A stretch of 64,000 bases of DNA from Candidatus Bathyarchaeota archaeon (lineage in GTDB: Archaea > Thermoproteota > CALKCG01 > B24 > DRYS01): positions 1-64,000 of the forward strand of contig JAGTQC010000004.1 of NCBI GenBank assembly GCA_018396535.1. Direction: 5' to 3'. The stretch's first letter is position 1. Each line of letters begins with the position of its first letter. Of the stretch, positions 16,708 through 25,859 are shown in pieces. The position numbers and the translations under genes were made by a program. A model generated the notes under the pieces. That model was not told where the DNA came from. It did not search any database and saw only the letters and a program-made list of their open reading frames with translations.

Positions 16708-17874
16708 ATGGTAGAGCTAGTCGAGGGACCCCGTATGTTCAACGTTAAATGTGGTATAGTTGGATGTGGTGTAGTAGCGCATAACAAGTATATACCCGCT
16801 GTTAAGAAGTATGCTATACTAGAAGCTGTATGCGATATACGGGAGGAGAGAGCACGTAGGACTGCTGAAGTTTGGCATATCAGATCCTACTATACAGATT
16901 TCACCGATATGCTTGAGAAGGCGGATATCGATGCTGTACTCATACTAACAGGTATGGATATACATGCAGATCAAGTCGTAGAAGCAGCTAGGATGGGTAA
17001 GCATATACTGGTACAGAAGCCTCTAGCTACAAAGCTGGATAAGCTTAGAGAAGCGGTTGAAGCAGTCGAGAAAGCTAGAGTTAAAGTTCTAGTAGAGCCT
17101 AACGTACAGCTCAACCCGATATACTTGAAAGCTTCGAATATAGTAGAGGGTATAGGCTCCCCATACTGGTTTAGAGCAGGATTCGGCCGTCATCCACCTA
17201 GCTGGGGTGAACATACATTCTTCTCGAAGGAGGGGGGAGGACCCCTATTCGATCTAGCTGTATACGAAGTCTCGCTTCTAACATTCATCCTAGGCCCGGC
17301 TAAGAGTGTTACAGCTATAGGTAGGATATCGGTGCCGGAATTGGATCTAGTAGAAGACGATTATCTAAACCATCATCTACCCGAATCCGTATCGAAAAGT
17401 GTATGGGAGATTATAGCATCAGCTCCTAGAACGCGTAGGATAAGAGTCGAAGTAGAGGATAACGTTATGATCCTAATGGAGATGGTTAACGGAGCTATAG
17501 GTGTAGTAGTATCGAACTATGTAACTCCGAGAGAATTCGCCCGTCCACCTAGAGTCGAAGTATACGGGTCTACAGGCTTCCTAGATATACCCGTCCACTC
17601 GAGTCGTAACCCCGTTATATCTGGAGCGGTAAAGATTGGTGGTACGGTGGAGACTATATCAATCGATGGAGCTAGCCTAGGCTTAGTAGAGCATAACGGA
17701 TGGTTCTCATGGGATTACTACGAAGCATCTGTTAAACATCTACTAGAATGTATAGTCACCGATAGGGAACCCCTACCAAGTATACGTTGGGGTGCACATG
17801 TAAGTGAGATATTGATAAGATCCCTCGATTCGATGAGATCAGGTAGATCTATGGATATATCCTACAGATTCTAG
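16708..17874 (+). CDS. GFO/IDH/MocA-family oxidoreductase
   Basis: About 388 residues: an N-terminal Rossmann domain (CGIVGCGVVAHNKYIPAV, GKHILVQKPLATKLD with the family Lys-Pro) and a C-terminal alpha/beta substrate domain (GGGPLFDLAVYEVSLLTFILG). It is an NAD(P)-dependent sugar or inositol-type dehydrogenase of unknown substrate. A TATA-like TATAAA at 16679-16684 would make the ATG at 16708 nearly leaderless. ATG 16735 is an alternative start that removes nine residues. The zinc-less MDR dehydrogenase at 19965 may act in the same pathway, since such pairs are sometimes fused in bacteria. Confidence 0.85.
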   Translation: MVELVEGPRMFNVKCGIVGCGVVAHNKYIPAVKKYAILEAVCDIREERARRTAEVWHIRSYYTDFTDMLEKADIDAVLILTGMDIHADQVVEAARMGKHILVQKPLATKLDKLREAVEAVEKARVKVLVEPNVQLNPIYLKASNIVEGIGSPYWFRAGFGRHPPSWGEHTFFSKEGGGPLFDLAVYEVSLLTFILGPAKSVTAIGRISVPELDLVEDDYLNHHLPESVSKSVWEIIASAPRTRRIRVEVEDNVMILMEMVNGAIGVVVSNYVTPREFARPPRVEVYGSTGFLDIPVHSSRNPVISGAVKIGGTVETISIDGASLGLVEHNGWFSWDYYEASVKHLLECIVTDREPLPSIRWGAHVSEILIRSLDSMRSGRSMDISYRF

Positions 17875-17909
17875 GATGGTGTCAAGCTATCGATCCACCA
17901 TCTAGATCT

Positions 17910-18230
17910 ATGAGAGGATTCTACGCTATACTATGGCTCACAACTATATGCATATCATCAATCGTACCTGTAGATAGCGGCGAGATCGGTGAGCTACTAG
18001 ATATAGGACATATAATCGTATACATAGTTCAGACTATACTATGGGCTTGGTACTTCGATTTCGAATACACTTTCATACCGGTATCCATAGCATCTACGCC
18101 GGTAACAGAGCTTCTACAACTCGCAACGCCATGGAGGAATCCATGCCTGATAGATATACTGAACAATATGCTAGGCGTATGCATAGGTATCATACTAGTC
18201 TACGCTATAACCCTCCATCACGGATCTTAA
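17910..18230 (+). CDS. VanZ-like small membrane protein
   Basis: 106 residues with about four hydrophobic segments. GHIIVYIVQTILW, the acidic PVTELLQL and DILNNMLGVCIGIILV match the short VanZ fold, in which a membrane Glu and DxxxN are conserved. Function is unknown in archaea. It begins 35 bases after the MocA-type gene and its end overlaps the convergent aconitase-X small subunit by four bases. Confidence 0.72.
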   Translation: MRGFYAILWLTTICISSIVPVDSGEIGELLDIGHIIVYIVQTILWAWYFDFEYTFIPVSIASTPVTELLQLATPWRNPCLIDILNNMLGVCIGIILVYAITLHHGS

Positions 18231-18649
18231 AGTATCTCTATAAACCCTCTATCACCATCAACCCTTACCCTACATCCATCCCTAACTAAGGTGAATATAT
18301 CCCGCTCAGGCTTATCTACCACGGGTAGTCTACCACCATAGAATACCTCTATCGATAGAGGCCCAGATAAGAGTATAAAATCTGTCTTAAGATTAACTAT
18401 AGCTGCCGGAGCCTTCCCCCTCCTATAAGCTTCGACTATCACACCACCACTACCAGTAGACCCCCTACCATAGGGGAAGATCAATACCTTACCAGCTATA
18501 CATCTACCATACCACTCGTGATGCACATCTACAACCATACCCGTATAAGGGTCTAGCTCACCCCAGAAGCCGAAGGGCTGCTTCGAAACTAGAGCCTCAC
18601 CTAAAGCTACACCGCTAGTTAATCTCCTACACCTAATCCTAACACTCAT
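18227..18649 (-). CDS. Aconitase-X small (swivelling) subunit, probable phosphomevalonate dehydratase
   Basis: 140 residues of the DUF126/AcnX swivel domain: RCRRLTSGVALGEALVS, GRCIAGKVLIFPYGRGSTGS and APAAIVNLKTDFIL. The GRGSTGS loop is the hallmark. It forms one enzyme with the large subunit upstream, whose stop it overlaps by four bases. In archaea this pair dehydrates mevalonate 5-phosphate to trans-anhydromevalonate phosphate in the modified mevalonate pathway that supplies isoprenoid lipids. Confidence 0.88.
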   Translation of the reverse strand: MSVRIRCRRLTSGVALGEALVSKQPFGFWGELDPYTGMVVDVHHEWYGRCIAGKVLIFPYGRGSTGSGGVIVEAYRRGKAPAAIVNLKTDFILLSGPLSIEVFYGGRLPVVDKPERDIFTLVRDGCRVRVDGDRGFIEIL

Positions 18650-19887
18650 CTAGCTATCCTCCCCTCTAAAGCTACCCTTATACACTCTTCTAAACTACCA
18701 TAGAATACATCTGTCTTAGCTTGCATAGGAGCGTAATGCGCAGTTTTAGCAGAATCTGTAGCCATAGCTTTAAACCCTCTCGTATACGTGGGAGCGTTCA
18801 TAGCGCATGAGCCAACCATGAATTTAACACCAGCCCCCTCTATTATATCCCTATACCCCATCCTACATGCTAGTGTATAGGTGAGATTATCTGTAGCAAG
18901 CCATACCTCTACACCAGGATGGATCCTCCTACCTCTAAGTAGATAAGCAGCCATACCTATCTGATCGATAGAGTAGTGTGGGCATCCTAGAAATACTAGA
19001 TCGACCGATCCATCCTCGATAGTAGATAACTCTCGGTAAGCCTTCCTAACATCCTCAACACAGATTTCAACCCTATCCTCAGGTTTATCATCTCCGAAAG
19101 CTTCTTCCAAACTCCTAGCTTCAGGTGTAACACCTAGGATATGGTATAACGCTACAGATCCAGATGACGCAGCTGCTGCACCCATAGCTCTAAGCATCCT
19201 CTTAGATACACCCTCAGGTATACCATCGATCACAGGTATCCCCCCAGCAGATACTAAGCCTATAGCATAGCCTAACGCACCGTAATCCTTAATCGTCATA
19301 CTAGATATATCTAATCCCTTAACCCTAACTAGTATATCCCCCCTCCTATTCTCAGGTATATGAAGTTCTATCATAGGTATACGTCCAACTATAGCTGCGC
19401 ATAACTCTATATAGGATGCGTACCTATTAGTCCTAGCCCCTATCACAGAGTTAGCATATGAGACACAGTTAGATTCACCCCAAGCGATATGCTCACCATA
19501 CCTAGGAACATTCATATTCCAGTATGGTATACATGTCCAGTTATCCAATCCACCCATAGCTCTGTAAAGCATACATAGCTTCAACTGCTTCTCAACCCAC
19601 TCATCTGGGAATAGGAATTTCTCCGCATCCTCCAACGGTATAGAAGCGGTGCATAGACTCGTAGGTACAGTAAACCTAGCACCCATCCTATAGAACATAT
19701 CAGCTATCTCTAAACCACTATCATAGACCACATTGTATACGCAGGATACTAGATGGCATGAAGATACCTCCACCATACGTTCAGCTCCATAAGCATCGCC
19801 GAGCTTAACTAGAAGCTCCATAGCCCTTCTAGCAGCCTCACCAACCTCCCCATCTAGTATACGCTCCTCCTCCCTAGTTAGATACAT
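18646..19887 (-). CDS. Aconitase-X large subunit, probable phosphomevalonate dehydratase
   Basis: 413 residues of the DUF521/AcnX catalytic subunit. Candidate cluster cysteines are in FLGCPHYSIDQI and VGSCAMNAPTY, with further conserved stretches ARTNRYASYIELCAAIVGR and MATDSAKTAHYAP. A [4Fe-4S] cluster binds the substrate. Split large and small subunits are usual in archaea. The alternative substrate in bacteria is cis-3-hydroxyproline, but the split form in an ether-lipid organism favours phosphomevalonate dehydratase. The neighbouring genes are not mevalonate genes. Confidence 0.88.
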   Translation of the reverse strand: MYLTREEERILDGEVGEAARRAMELLVKLGDAYGAERMVEVSSCHLVSCVYNVVYDSGLEIADMFYRMGARFTVPTSLCTASIPLEDAEKFLFPDEWVEKQLKLCMLYRAMGGLDNWTCIPYWNMNVPRYGEHIAWGESNCVSYANSVIGARTNRYASYIELCAAIVGRIPMIELHIPENRRGDILVRVKGLDISSMTIKDYGALGYAIGLVSAGGIPVIDGIPEGVSKRMLRAMGAAAASSGSVALYHILGVTPEARSLEEAFGDDKPEDRVEICVEDVRKAYRELSTIEDGSVDLVFLGCPHYSIDQIGMAAYLLRGRRIHPGVEVWLATDNLTYTLACRMGYRDIIEGAGVKFMVGSCAMNAPTYTRGFKAMATDSAKTAHYAPMQAKTDVFYGSLEECIRVALEGRIAR

Positions 19888-19964
19888 AGCCTACAGAGAT
19901 GGCTCTAAACCCGCTACTCTTATATCTTTAACTATCCTTAAGCAGTGATACGTAGGATCAAGCT

Positions 19965-20975
19965 ATGCGTAGAGGTGTAGGTGTAGTATTCAAGGATAAA
20001 GGAGTAGTATCCCTAGAAGAATTCGATATCGATAGCTTAGAACCCGGCCGCCTCCTTGTTAAAACACTCTATACGCTTATAAGCCCAGGTACGGAGACAG
20101 CATTCCTACTAGGCTTACCCAACACCCCGGCTACCTACCCTCAGTATCCAGGCTATAGTAACGTAGGTATAGTAGAGGATATCGCTAGCGATATAAGGGG
20201 GTTCAGTATCGGGGATATAGTTGCATCACCATCAAGGCATGCTAGTATAGTAGCACCTAGAGCTGAGAATACTTTTAAAATACCGGGGAGCATAGATCCT
20301 ATAGAAGCCTCCTTCTTCTATCTATCAGCTATAGCTCTCCAAGGTGTACGTAAATCCGAGCCTGAGATAGGTGAATCAGCTGTAGTCCTAGGCCTAGGTC
20401 TTGTAGGACAGCTTACAGCACAGCTCCTAGCTCTATGCGGGGTCATACCGGTTATAGGTGTAGATCTATACGATTATAGGATAGAAGTAGCTAGATCCCT
20501 ATCCATAGACTATGGTTTAAACCCATCGAAGATCGATACCGTATCAGAGGTATACAGGATAACTGATGGTAGGGGGGCATCGATAGTTATAGAATCTACA
20601 GGTAATCCTGAAGCTATAAACCTAGCTTTAAAGCTAGCAGGTAGAAGAGGGCGGGTCATACTCCTAGGTAGTACTAGAGGCTTATCCACCGTCAACTTCT
20701 ATAGCGATGTACATAGGAAGGGGTTGATAATAATAGGAGCTCATAACTCTATAAGACCTAGATCCGAATCATCTAGATGGTACTGGACGATTAGAGATGA
20801 TGTAGAGCTAGTCTTTAAACTCCTATCTATGAAGCGTCTAAGAGTTAGGGAGCTTATATCATCTATACTAGAGTATAGGCAAGCTGAGGAAGCCTACAAG
20901 CTACTGATAGATCATAAAGATAGGGTTATATCCGTAGTTTTAGATTGGAGGGTTATATCAGATAGCCTTAGATAG
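19965..20975 (+). CDS. Zinc-less medium-chain dehydrogenase/reductase
   Basis: 336 residues of the MDR superfamily: an N-terminal GroES-like domain (LISPGTETAFLLG, YPGYSNVGIVEDI) and a Rossmann domain (AVVLGLGLVGQLTAQLLALCG, VIGVDLYDYR). The usual catalytic-zinc Cys and His ligands are absent, so it belongs to the non-zinc group often found with MocA-type oxidoreductases. Substrate unknown. It is divergent from aconitase-X. The end overlaps the convergent HIT gene by 18 bases. Confidence 0.8.
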   Translation: MRRGVGVVFKDKGVVSLEEFDIDSLEPGRLLVKTLYTLISPGTETAFLLGLPNTPATYPQYPGYSNVGIVEDIASDIRGFSIGDIVASPSRHASIVAPRAENTFKIPGSIDPIEASFFYLSAIALQGVRKSEPEIGESAVVLGLGLVGQLTAQLLALCGVIPVIGVDLYDYRIEVARSLSIDYGLNPSKIDTVSEVYRITDGRGASIVIESTGNPEAINLALKLAGRRGRVILLGSTRGLSTVNFYSDVHRKGLIIIGAHNSIRPRSESSRWYWTIRDDVELVFKLLSMKRLRVRELISSILEYRQAEEAYKLLIDHKDRVISVVLDWRVISDSLR

Positions 20976-21476
20976 AGCGTTCACAGCCTCCCTAACCCTA
21001 CGATAGGTCTGCTGCAAAGCTTCAGATACAACCTTAACATCAGATATAACAGGCATGAAGTTTGTATCCCCCTCCCATCTAGGAACTATATGCACATGTA
21101 TATGCTTATCAACCCCAGCTCCAGCAGCCCTACCTATATTCAAACCTATGTTAAACCCGTGGGGTTTATACGCATATCTCAACCATAGTATACACGATCT
21201 AACGGTGGAGATCAGCTCGTAAAGCTCATCATCGGTAAGCTCTTCTAGATTAGCTTTATGACTATATGGTGCAACCATGAGATGCCCGTTATTATATGGA
21301 TACCTATTAAGCATAACGAAGCATAGCCTCCCACGATACACTATCAGATTCTCCTCATCCCTACCCTCACTAGGCTTAACGCAGAATATACATGCTTCAC
21401 TAGAGGTATCGGTAGACTCTACATAGTGTATACGCCACGGAGCCCATAGGATCCTCCTCATAGCATAACACGTCAA
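20958..21476 (-). CDS. HIT-family nucleotide hydrolase or transferase
   Basis: 172 residues. The zinc-type CIFC at the N-terminus, NNGHLMVAPYSHKANLEEL and the histidine triad HIHVHIVPRW are all visible. Proteins of this branch cleave Ap4A-like dinucleotides or AMP conjugates. The start ATG has a second ATG-free N-terminus MTCYAMRRILWAPWR, typical of the family (WAPWR). It ends inside the last codons of the convergent dehydrogenase. Confidence 0.9.
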   Translation of the reverse strand: MTCYAMRRILWAPWRIHYVESTDTSSEACIFCVKPSEGRDEENLIVYRGRLCFVMLNRYPYNNGHLMVAPYSHKANLEELTDDELYELISTVRSCILWLRYAYKPHGFNIGLNIGRAAGAGVDKHIHVHIVPRWEGDTNFMPVISDVKVVSEALQQTYRRVREAVNALSKAI

Positions 21477-21547
21477 ATATATATCCTAATCACTATATAA
21501 GAAAATGTTTATCTCCCAGGATACGTTTATCTTCAGATAAGAGCGGC

Positions 21548-23167
21548 TTGGATAGGGGTATTCTCTCCATCCTAATAGTCATCACCCTACTACTAGCATT
21601 CTCTATAGCATCCATAACCCCGAAGGTAGAGTATACACCTACCATGGTTTACAAGTATAGATTCAACATAGACTACGATGGGAATACCTGTACGCTTATA
21701 AGATTCGAATCACAGGAGCCGGGTATAAGCTGGGTTATACTACCATCATACACGAACTGGACTATCTCCGTATCAAACGGTACTATAATCGAAGGCGTAT
21801 TCAAACCCCTACCCGATGGAAATCCATTCTGGGGTAACTACACCTTCAGATTCGAATCAAACGGTAGGATCTTCTCTATGCTTATAGCCTACGCTATCCC
21901 CCTATACACGTTTATAATAGAGCCTAACGGATTCTTCCTCTCACCTCTCATAGGCTTCGATCGTAGAGCTAGGGGTTCAGCTACAATCTACATGGATGGT
22001 AGAATCAGTATCGGTACAGCATTCTATCTAAGCGAATCTCTAAACGTTATGAGAACGGTTAACCCTAGGAGGGTATCGGCCGAGGATGATAAGACTATGA
22101 TAGAGTTCGATGCTATCTCAGTATCACGTATAGGATTCACATTCTCTAGGAAAGGTTCACCTGATACGGTATCGCTGGTAGATCCACCATTCCGTATGGA
22201 TATACCATCCAGGTACATAGATATAGGTAGGCATATAATGGAGCTGTACAGAGACGCGTATAGGATACTATCAAACATGCTCTGTATAGAATTCGATAGC
22301 ATAGTCGAGGTTAAGCTATTCGTACCTACACTACAACAATTCCAGGAGGGTGTAGCTGGATTCGTACCCATATCCCCAGGGGATCTTCAATCCATAAACT
22401 TGAATCTATTCAATCTAAGATATACAAGCGGAACTATGGAGCTTGTAGCCCTCCACGAGCTCGTCCACCACTTCATAAAATCCATAGGTATATCGATAGA
22501 TAAGCTGTGGATCCATGAAGGTCTAGCAGAGTATATATCGATAAAGCTAGCTTCTATGCTAGGCTACGAGGATGCAGCATACGCTAGATATAACCAGCAT
22601 ATGCAAACGCTACAGAGTATACGCTCACGATCGCTAAACTTTATACAAGGTTGGAGCTTCGTAAATAAGCCAGCTGATATCAGACTCCTATACGCTGCAT
22701 CATTCTACATATTCCATTACATAGGTGAGAAGTACGGTGGTCTAGAATTCTATGGTAGGGTATTCGATATAATTAGAGCTATGGATGGCGTGAAGGAGGA
22801 TTCGATCCTAGCTACATCGATAGGCGTAGTTCTAGGCGATATATCCATAGGGTTATCCGAGTTTAGAAGATTCGGTTTAACCGTAGTTGATACGATTAGC
22901 CTATCAGCTACCCTATCCTATCTAAGGGAAGCTACTAAATCTATACCCGAACTACTAATATCTAAATCCATACTAGAAGCGTTACTACGACAGGTGGAGG
23001 AGCTATATGCGAGAGGGTTGTACACATCGGCTGAATCCCTACTAGGATTATATCAGCAGCTAGTTAAGCTACCATATACACTCACCGTATCAATCTATGC
23101 TATACTAGCTATACTAGCCTTGGTAGGTTTATCGCTAAAAAAGAGGGTGGAGGAATACTATTCGTAG
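21548..23167 (+). CDS. Membrane-anchored gluzincin metallopeptidase
   Basis: 539 residues with a TTG start. An N-terminal hydrophobic segment (ILIVITLLLAFSIASI) acts as signal or anchor, and a second near the C-terminus (VSIYAILAILALVGLSL) is followed by a short basic tail. Between them an extracellular beta-rich part leads to the zinc site LVALHELVHHF near residue 304, with the third ligand in WIHEGLAEYIS 19 residues on, as in M1 and related peptidases. The exact family and substrate are uncertain. It ends three bases before the convergent nth gene. Confidence 0.75.
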   Translation: MDRGILSILIVITLLLAFSIASITPKVEYTPTMVYKYRFNIDYDGNTCTLIRFESQEPGISWVILPSYTNWTISVSNGTIIEGVFKPLPDGNPFWGNYTFRFESNGRIFSMLIAYAIPLYTFIIEPNGFFLSPLIGFDRRARGSATIYMDGRISIGTAFYLSESLNVMRTVNPRRVSAEDDKTMIEFDAISVSRIGFTFSRKGSPDTVSLVDPPFRMDIPSRYIDIGRHIMELYRDAYRILSNMLCIEFDSIVEVKLFVPTLQQFQEGVAGFVPISPGDLQSINLNLFNLRYTSGTMELVALHELVHHFIKSIGISIDKLWIHEGLAEYISIKLASMLGYEDAAYARYNQHMQTLQSIRSRSLNFIQGWSFVNKPADIRLLYAASFYIFHYIGEKYGGLEFYGRVFDIIRAMDGVKEDSILATSIGVVLGDISIGLSEFRRFGLTVVDTISLSATLSYLREATKSIPELLISKSILEALLRQVEELYARGLYTSAESLLGLYQQLVKLPYTLTVSIYAILAILALVGLSLKKRVEEYYS

Positions 23168-23170
23168 ATC

Positions 23171-23818
23171 CTAGGTTTTAGATGGGCATATATCGTTTAG
23201 AGGGCATAAGCTGCATCTAGGCTTCCTACTCCTACAGAAGCTTCTACCAAGAGCTATGAATAGTAGGTGTACATCCATATAGTCTTCAGGTCTATATAGC
23301 GATTCAAGCTTCATCCTAACCCTCTCATATCCCATACCCCTACTCGTCAATCCTAGCCTACTCGATACCCTTCTAACATGAGTATCTACAGGTATAACTG
23401 GCTTACCACCATAGAATAGTAGGATAACATCAGCCGTCTTCCAGCCAACCCCCTCTATCTCCATCAGCTTAGCCCTAGCCTCCTCCAACGGTAGCTTCAA
23501 TATCTCCTCCATAGATCCACCAATACTAGCTATAAACCTAGCAGCCTCCCTTATCCTCCTAGCCTTCCCCCTCTGCAAGCCAGCGATCCTTATAGCATCA
23601 ACTATACGCTCCTCATCAGCTGCGAGTATATCTTCAATCCTCAACCCCACCATCTCATCCAGCCTCCTATACGCGGTGTAGGCGTATACATCTCTAGTAT
23701 TCTGTGATAGTATAGTCAATATCAACCCGCGGAATGGATCCACTTCAGATCTAAACTTAATATTCGGGAAAGCTTTTCTCAACCTATCTAGAACCTCGTA
23801 TGCGTAGTCTCCATCCAT
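23171..23818 (-). CDS. nth: Endonuclease III (DNA glycosylase/AP lyase)
   Basis: 215 residues. The helix-hairpin-helix LMEIEGVGWKTADVILLF with catalytic Lys, the PVIPVDTHVRRVSSRLGL segment with catalytic Asp, and the cluster loop CRSRKPRCSLCPLNDIC (C-x6-C-x2-C-x5-C) are complete. It removes oxidised pyrimidines and nicks the strand. A single-gene unit. Confidence 0.93.
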   Translation of the reverse strand: MDGDYAYEVLDRLRKAFPNIKFRSEVDPFRGLILTILSQNTRDVYAYTAYRRLDEMVGLRIEDILAADEERIVDAIRIAGLQRGKARRIREAARFIASIGGSMEEILKLPLEEARAKLMEIEGVGWKTADVILLFYGGKPVIPVDTHVRRVSSRLGLTSRGMGYERVRMKLESLYRPEDYMDVHLLFIALGRSFCRSRKPRCSLCPLNDICPSKT

Positions 23819-23886
23819 AGCGATACTATAAAGTACACCTTGAGTAAGGTTAAAAACGTATAGCTCAACTACTAGTAGAGGGGTTC

Positions 23887-24585
23887 ATGATCGATATAGA
23901 TGTTAAAGCCGTAGCTACAGATATAGATGGAACCCTAACCGATAGAAGCTACAAGCTTAGCATAGAGGCTATAGAAGCGTTAAGGCTTCTCGAATCTAAA
24001 GGTATACCTGTAATACTTGTATCCGGTAACGCCTATCCGCTAGTTAAAGCTCTACAGATATACCTTGGATGTACCGGAGCTATAGTATGTGAGGGTGGAG
24101 CTGTAGTAGAGTACAGGCATATAGTAAAGGTACTCTCATCTAAGAATAGAGCTCTGGATGCTCTTAGAAGATTGAGAGAAGCGTATGGGGATAGGATAGT
24201 AGAGAGCTGGTGTAACATATATCGTTTCGCCGATATAGCTCTACATAGGACTATAGCTAGAGATGAGTTGTACACGATCCTAAAGGATTATCCAGATCTT
24301 AAGCTATGGGATAGCGGATTCGCATACCACATCCTAGATCGTAGCATAGATAAGGGTGTAGGTTTGAAAACTGCAGCTAATCTCATGAATATTCGAGTCG
24401 AAGATATAGTAGCTATAGGCGATAGCGAGAACGATATACCTATGTTCGATATAGCAGGGTTTAGTATAGCTGTAGGCGATGCTAGCGAAGATGTTAAGCA
24501 TAGAGTAGATCTAGCTCTAGATAAACCCGATGGGGAGGGGTTCGCTGAAGCCGTAGGTATAATCCTGAGTTTGAAGAAGGGATAG
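23887..24585 (+). CDS. Phosphoglycolate phosphatase, archaeal HAD type
   Basis: 232 residues. HAD motif I is VATDIDGTLTD, motif II VILVSGNAY, and the C-terminal GDSENDIPMFDIAGFSIAVGDA carries motifs III and IV. Length and the YPLVKALQIYLG cap match the Thermoplasma-type archaeal phosphoglycolate phosphatase (TA0175). It salvages phosphoglycolate. Its last 69 bases overlap the convergent DUF2110 gene. Confidence 0.9.
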   Translation: MIDIDVKAVATDIDGTLTDRSYKLSIEAIEALRLLESKGIPVILVSGNAYPLVKALQIYLGCTGAIVCEGGAVVEYRHIVKVLSSKNRALDALRRLREAYGDRIVESWCNIYRFADIALHRTIARDELYTILKDYPDLKLWDSGFAYHILDRSIDKGVGLKTAANLMNIRVEDIVAIGDSENDIPMFDIAGFSIAVGDASEDVKHRVDLALDKPDGEGFAEAVGIILSLKKG

Positions 24586-25302
24586 ATACCCTATAGGTTT
24601 AGGCTTAACCAGGTATACAGCGATATCGCTAGATAAACTCTTCAAAACCTGTATAATCCTCTGCGGATTTGAAGCAATCTTACATACGATATGATGCTCG
24701 AGTATACCTAGCCTCTCATAGTAGGCTACATACCTCTCCAGCCCCATCCTCCTAAGATATCTTCTAACCATACTAAGCGTAGCCCCCGTTATCAATACTC
24801 TACTTAAACCAGTAGCACCCCACTCATAGAGTCTAGATAGGAATCTATCTGAGAAGGACGCTGCATAACATCCCCCCTCCATCAACTTGTATAACCTGAT
24901 CTCCACCGGTACACCTGGATACAATCCATACATAGCTATAGCCTCCTCATAATCACTCTCTAATTGTAGCTTAACCATCTCCGCTGCTATCATAGCTTCC
25001 ACAACCCCTACATCGATTATCAATCCTCCACTCGCTACAGCCTTTATACGTCCAACCCATACGCTAAACCTATCTAGATCACGATCGTATACAAGTCTAA
25101 CACCTAGAATCCTCTCTATAATCCTACAAGCTATACTAGAATCCTCCCCATCTAGCTCCACATCCACCCAGCCATCATCATTTACTAAAACCTTAAACCT
25201 GATGTTCAAACCCTTTAGATACTCTCTAAGAATAACGTATAGAGACTCCAACCCCCTATCCCTATATACTCCATAGAGTTTACCAGATGTGTAGATTATC
25301 AT
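24517..25302 (-). CDS. DUF2110 family protein
   Basis: 261 residues of an archaeal family of unknown function. It begins MIIYTSGKLYGVYRDRG and holds a mid region EIRLYKLMEGGCYAASFSD. No catalytic motif is visible. It overlaps the upstream tfe gene by four bases. I recall this family next to tfe in several archaea, which suggests a link with transcription initiation, but that is inference. The C-terminus runs 69 bases into the convergent phosphatase gene. Confidence 0.7.
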   Translation of the reverse strand: MIIYTSGKLYGVYRDRGLESLYVILREYLKGLNIRFKVLVNDDGWVDVELDGEDSSIACRIIERILGVRLVYDRDLDRFSVWVGRIKAVASGGLIIDVGVVEAMIAAEMVKLQLESDYEEAIAMYGLYPGVPVEIRLYKLMEGGCYAASFSDRFLSRLYEWGATGLSRVLITGATLSMVRRYLRRMGLERYVAYYERLGILEHHIVCKIASNPQRIIQVLKSLSSDIAVYLVKPKPIGYLSLLQTQDYTYGFSEPLPIGFI

Positions 25303-25808
25303 ATAGATCTCTCTATCTCCTCTATCACCTTCTCTAGAATCCCCCTAAGCCTACTATTATCGATAGGTTTGAGTATAGCTCCACACTTCTTACACTTGAA
25401 GTTCACATCCATAGCTTCATCGAAGGTATACCTATGGTCGCCGTCATTCTCGCATACATAGAACTGGTTACTCTCCTCGAACTCCATACGTTCTCTAAGC
25501 CTCTTAAGGATCTTCCTCTTCTCCTGATTGATAAACCCGTCAACCCTCTCTTTATGTAGAATCCACTTATACTGGTATACCCCATACTGACCACCACTAT
25601 ACTCTCTTATCGTAGAGGCTAAAGCTAGCTTAGATAAAGTATATAATGCTTTCCTTATATCGCTCATTCTTATACCTGTCTGAAAAGCTATCTCCTCGAC
25701 AGTCCTAGGTACCCCATCCTCTAGGAGCTTGATTAGTTTAACCCCATCCCTACCGATTATAGAGGATACGATAGACTCCAGTAGCTTAGACGATTCCTCC
25801 AACCCCAC
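25299..25808 (-). CDS. tfe: Transcription initiation factor TFE (alpha)
   Basis: 169 residues: an N-terminal extended winged helix (VEEIAFQTGIRMSDIRKALYTLSKLALA), a charged linker and a C-terminal zinc ribbon (FYVCEND...HRYTFDEAMDVNFKCKKCG). It helps RNA polymerase open promoters. Only three of the usual four ribbon cysteines are present. The stretch after the first Cys reads CENDGDHRY where CPxC is usual, so Asp or His may bind zinc instead. It lies 51 bases after reverse gyrase on the same strand and is translationally coupled to DUF2110. Confidence 0.93.
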   Translation of the reverse strand: MGLEESSKLLESIVSSIIGRDGVKLIKLLEDGVPRTVEEIAFQTGIRMSDIRKALYTLSKLALASTIREYSGGQYGVYQYKWILHKERVDGFINQEKRKILKRLRERMEFEESNQFYVCENDGDHRYTFDEAMDVNFKCKKCGAILKPIDNSRLRGILEKVIEEIERSI

Positions 25809-25859
25809 CTAGATAATACATCCAGCCTCCCTAGTTATTTACTTTACTTCACCTAGATC

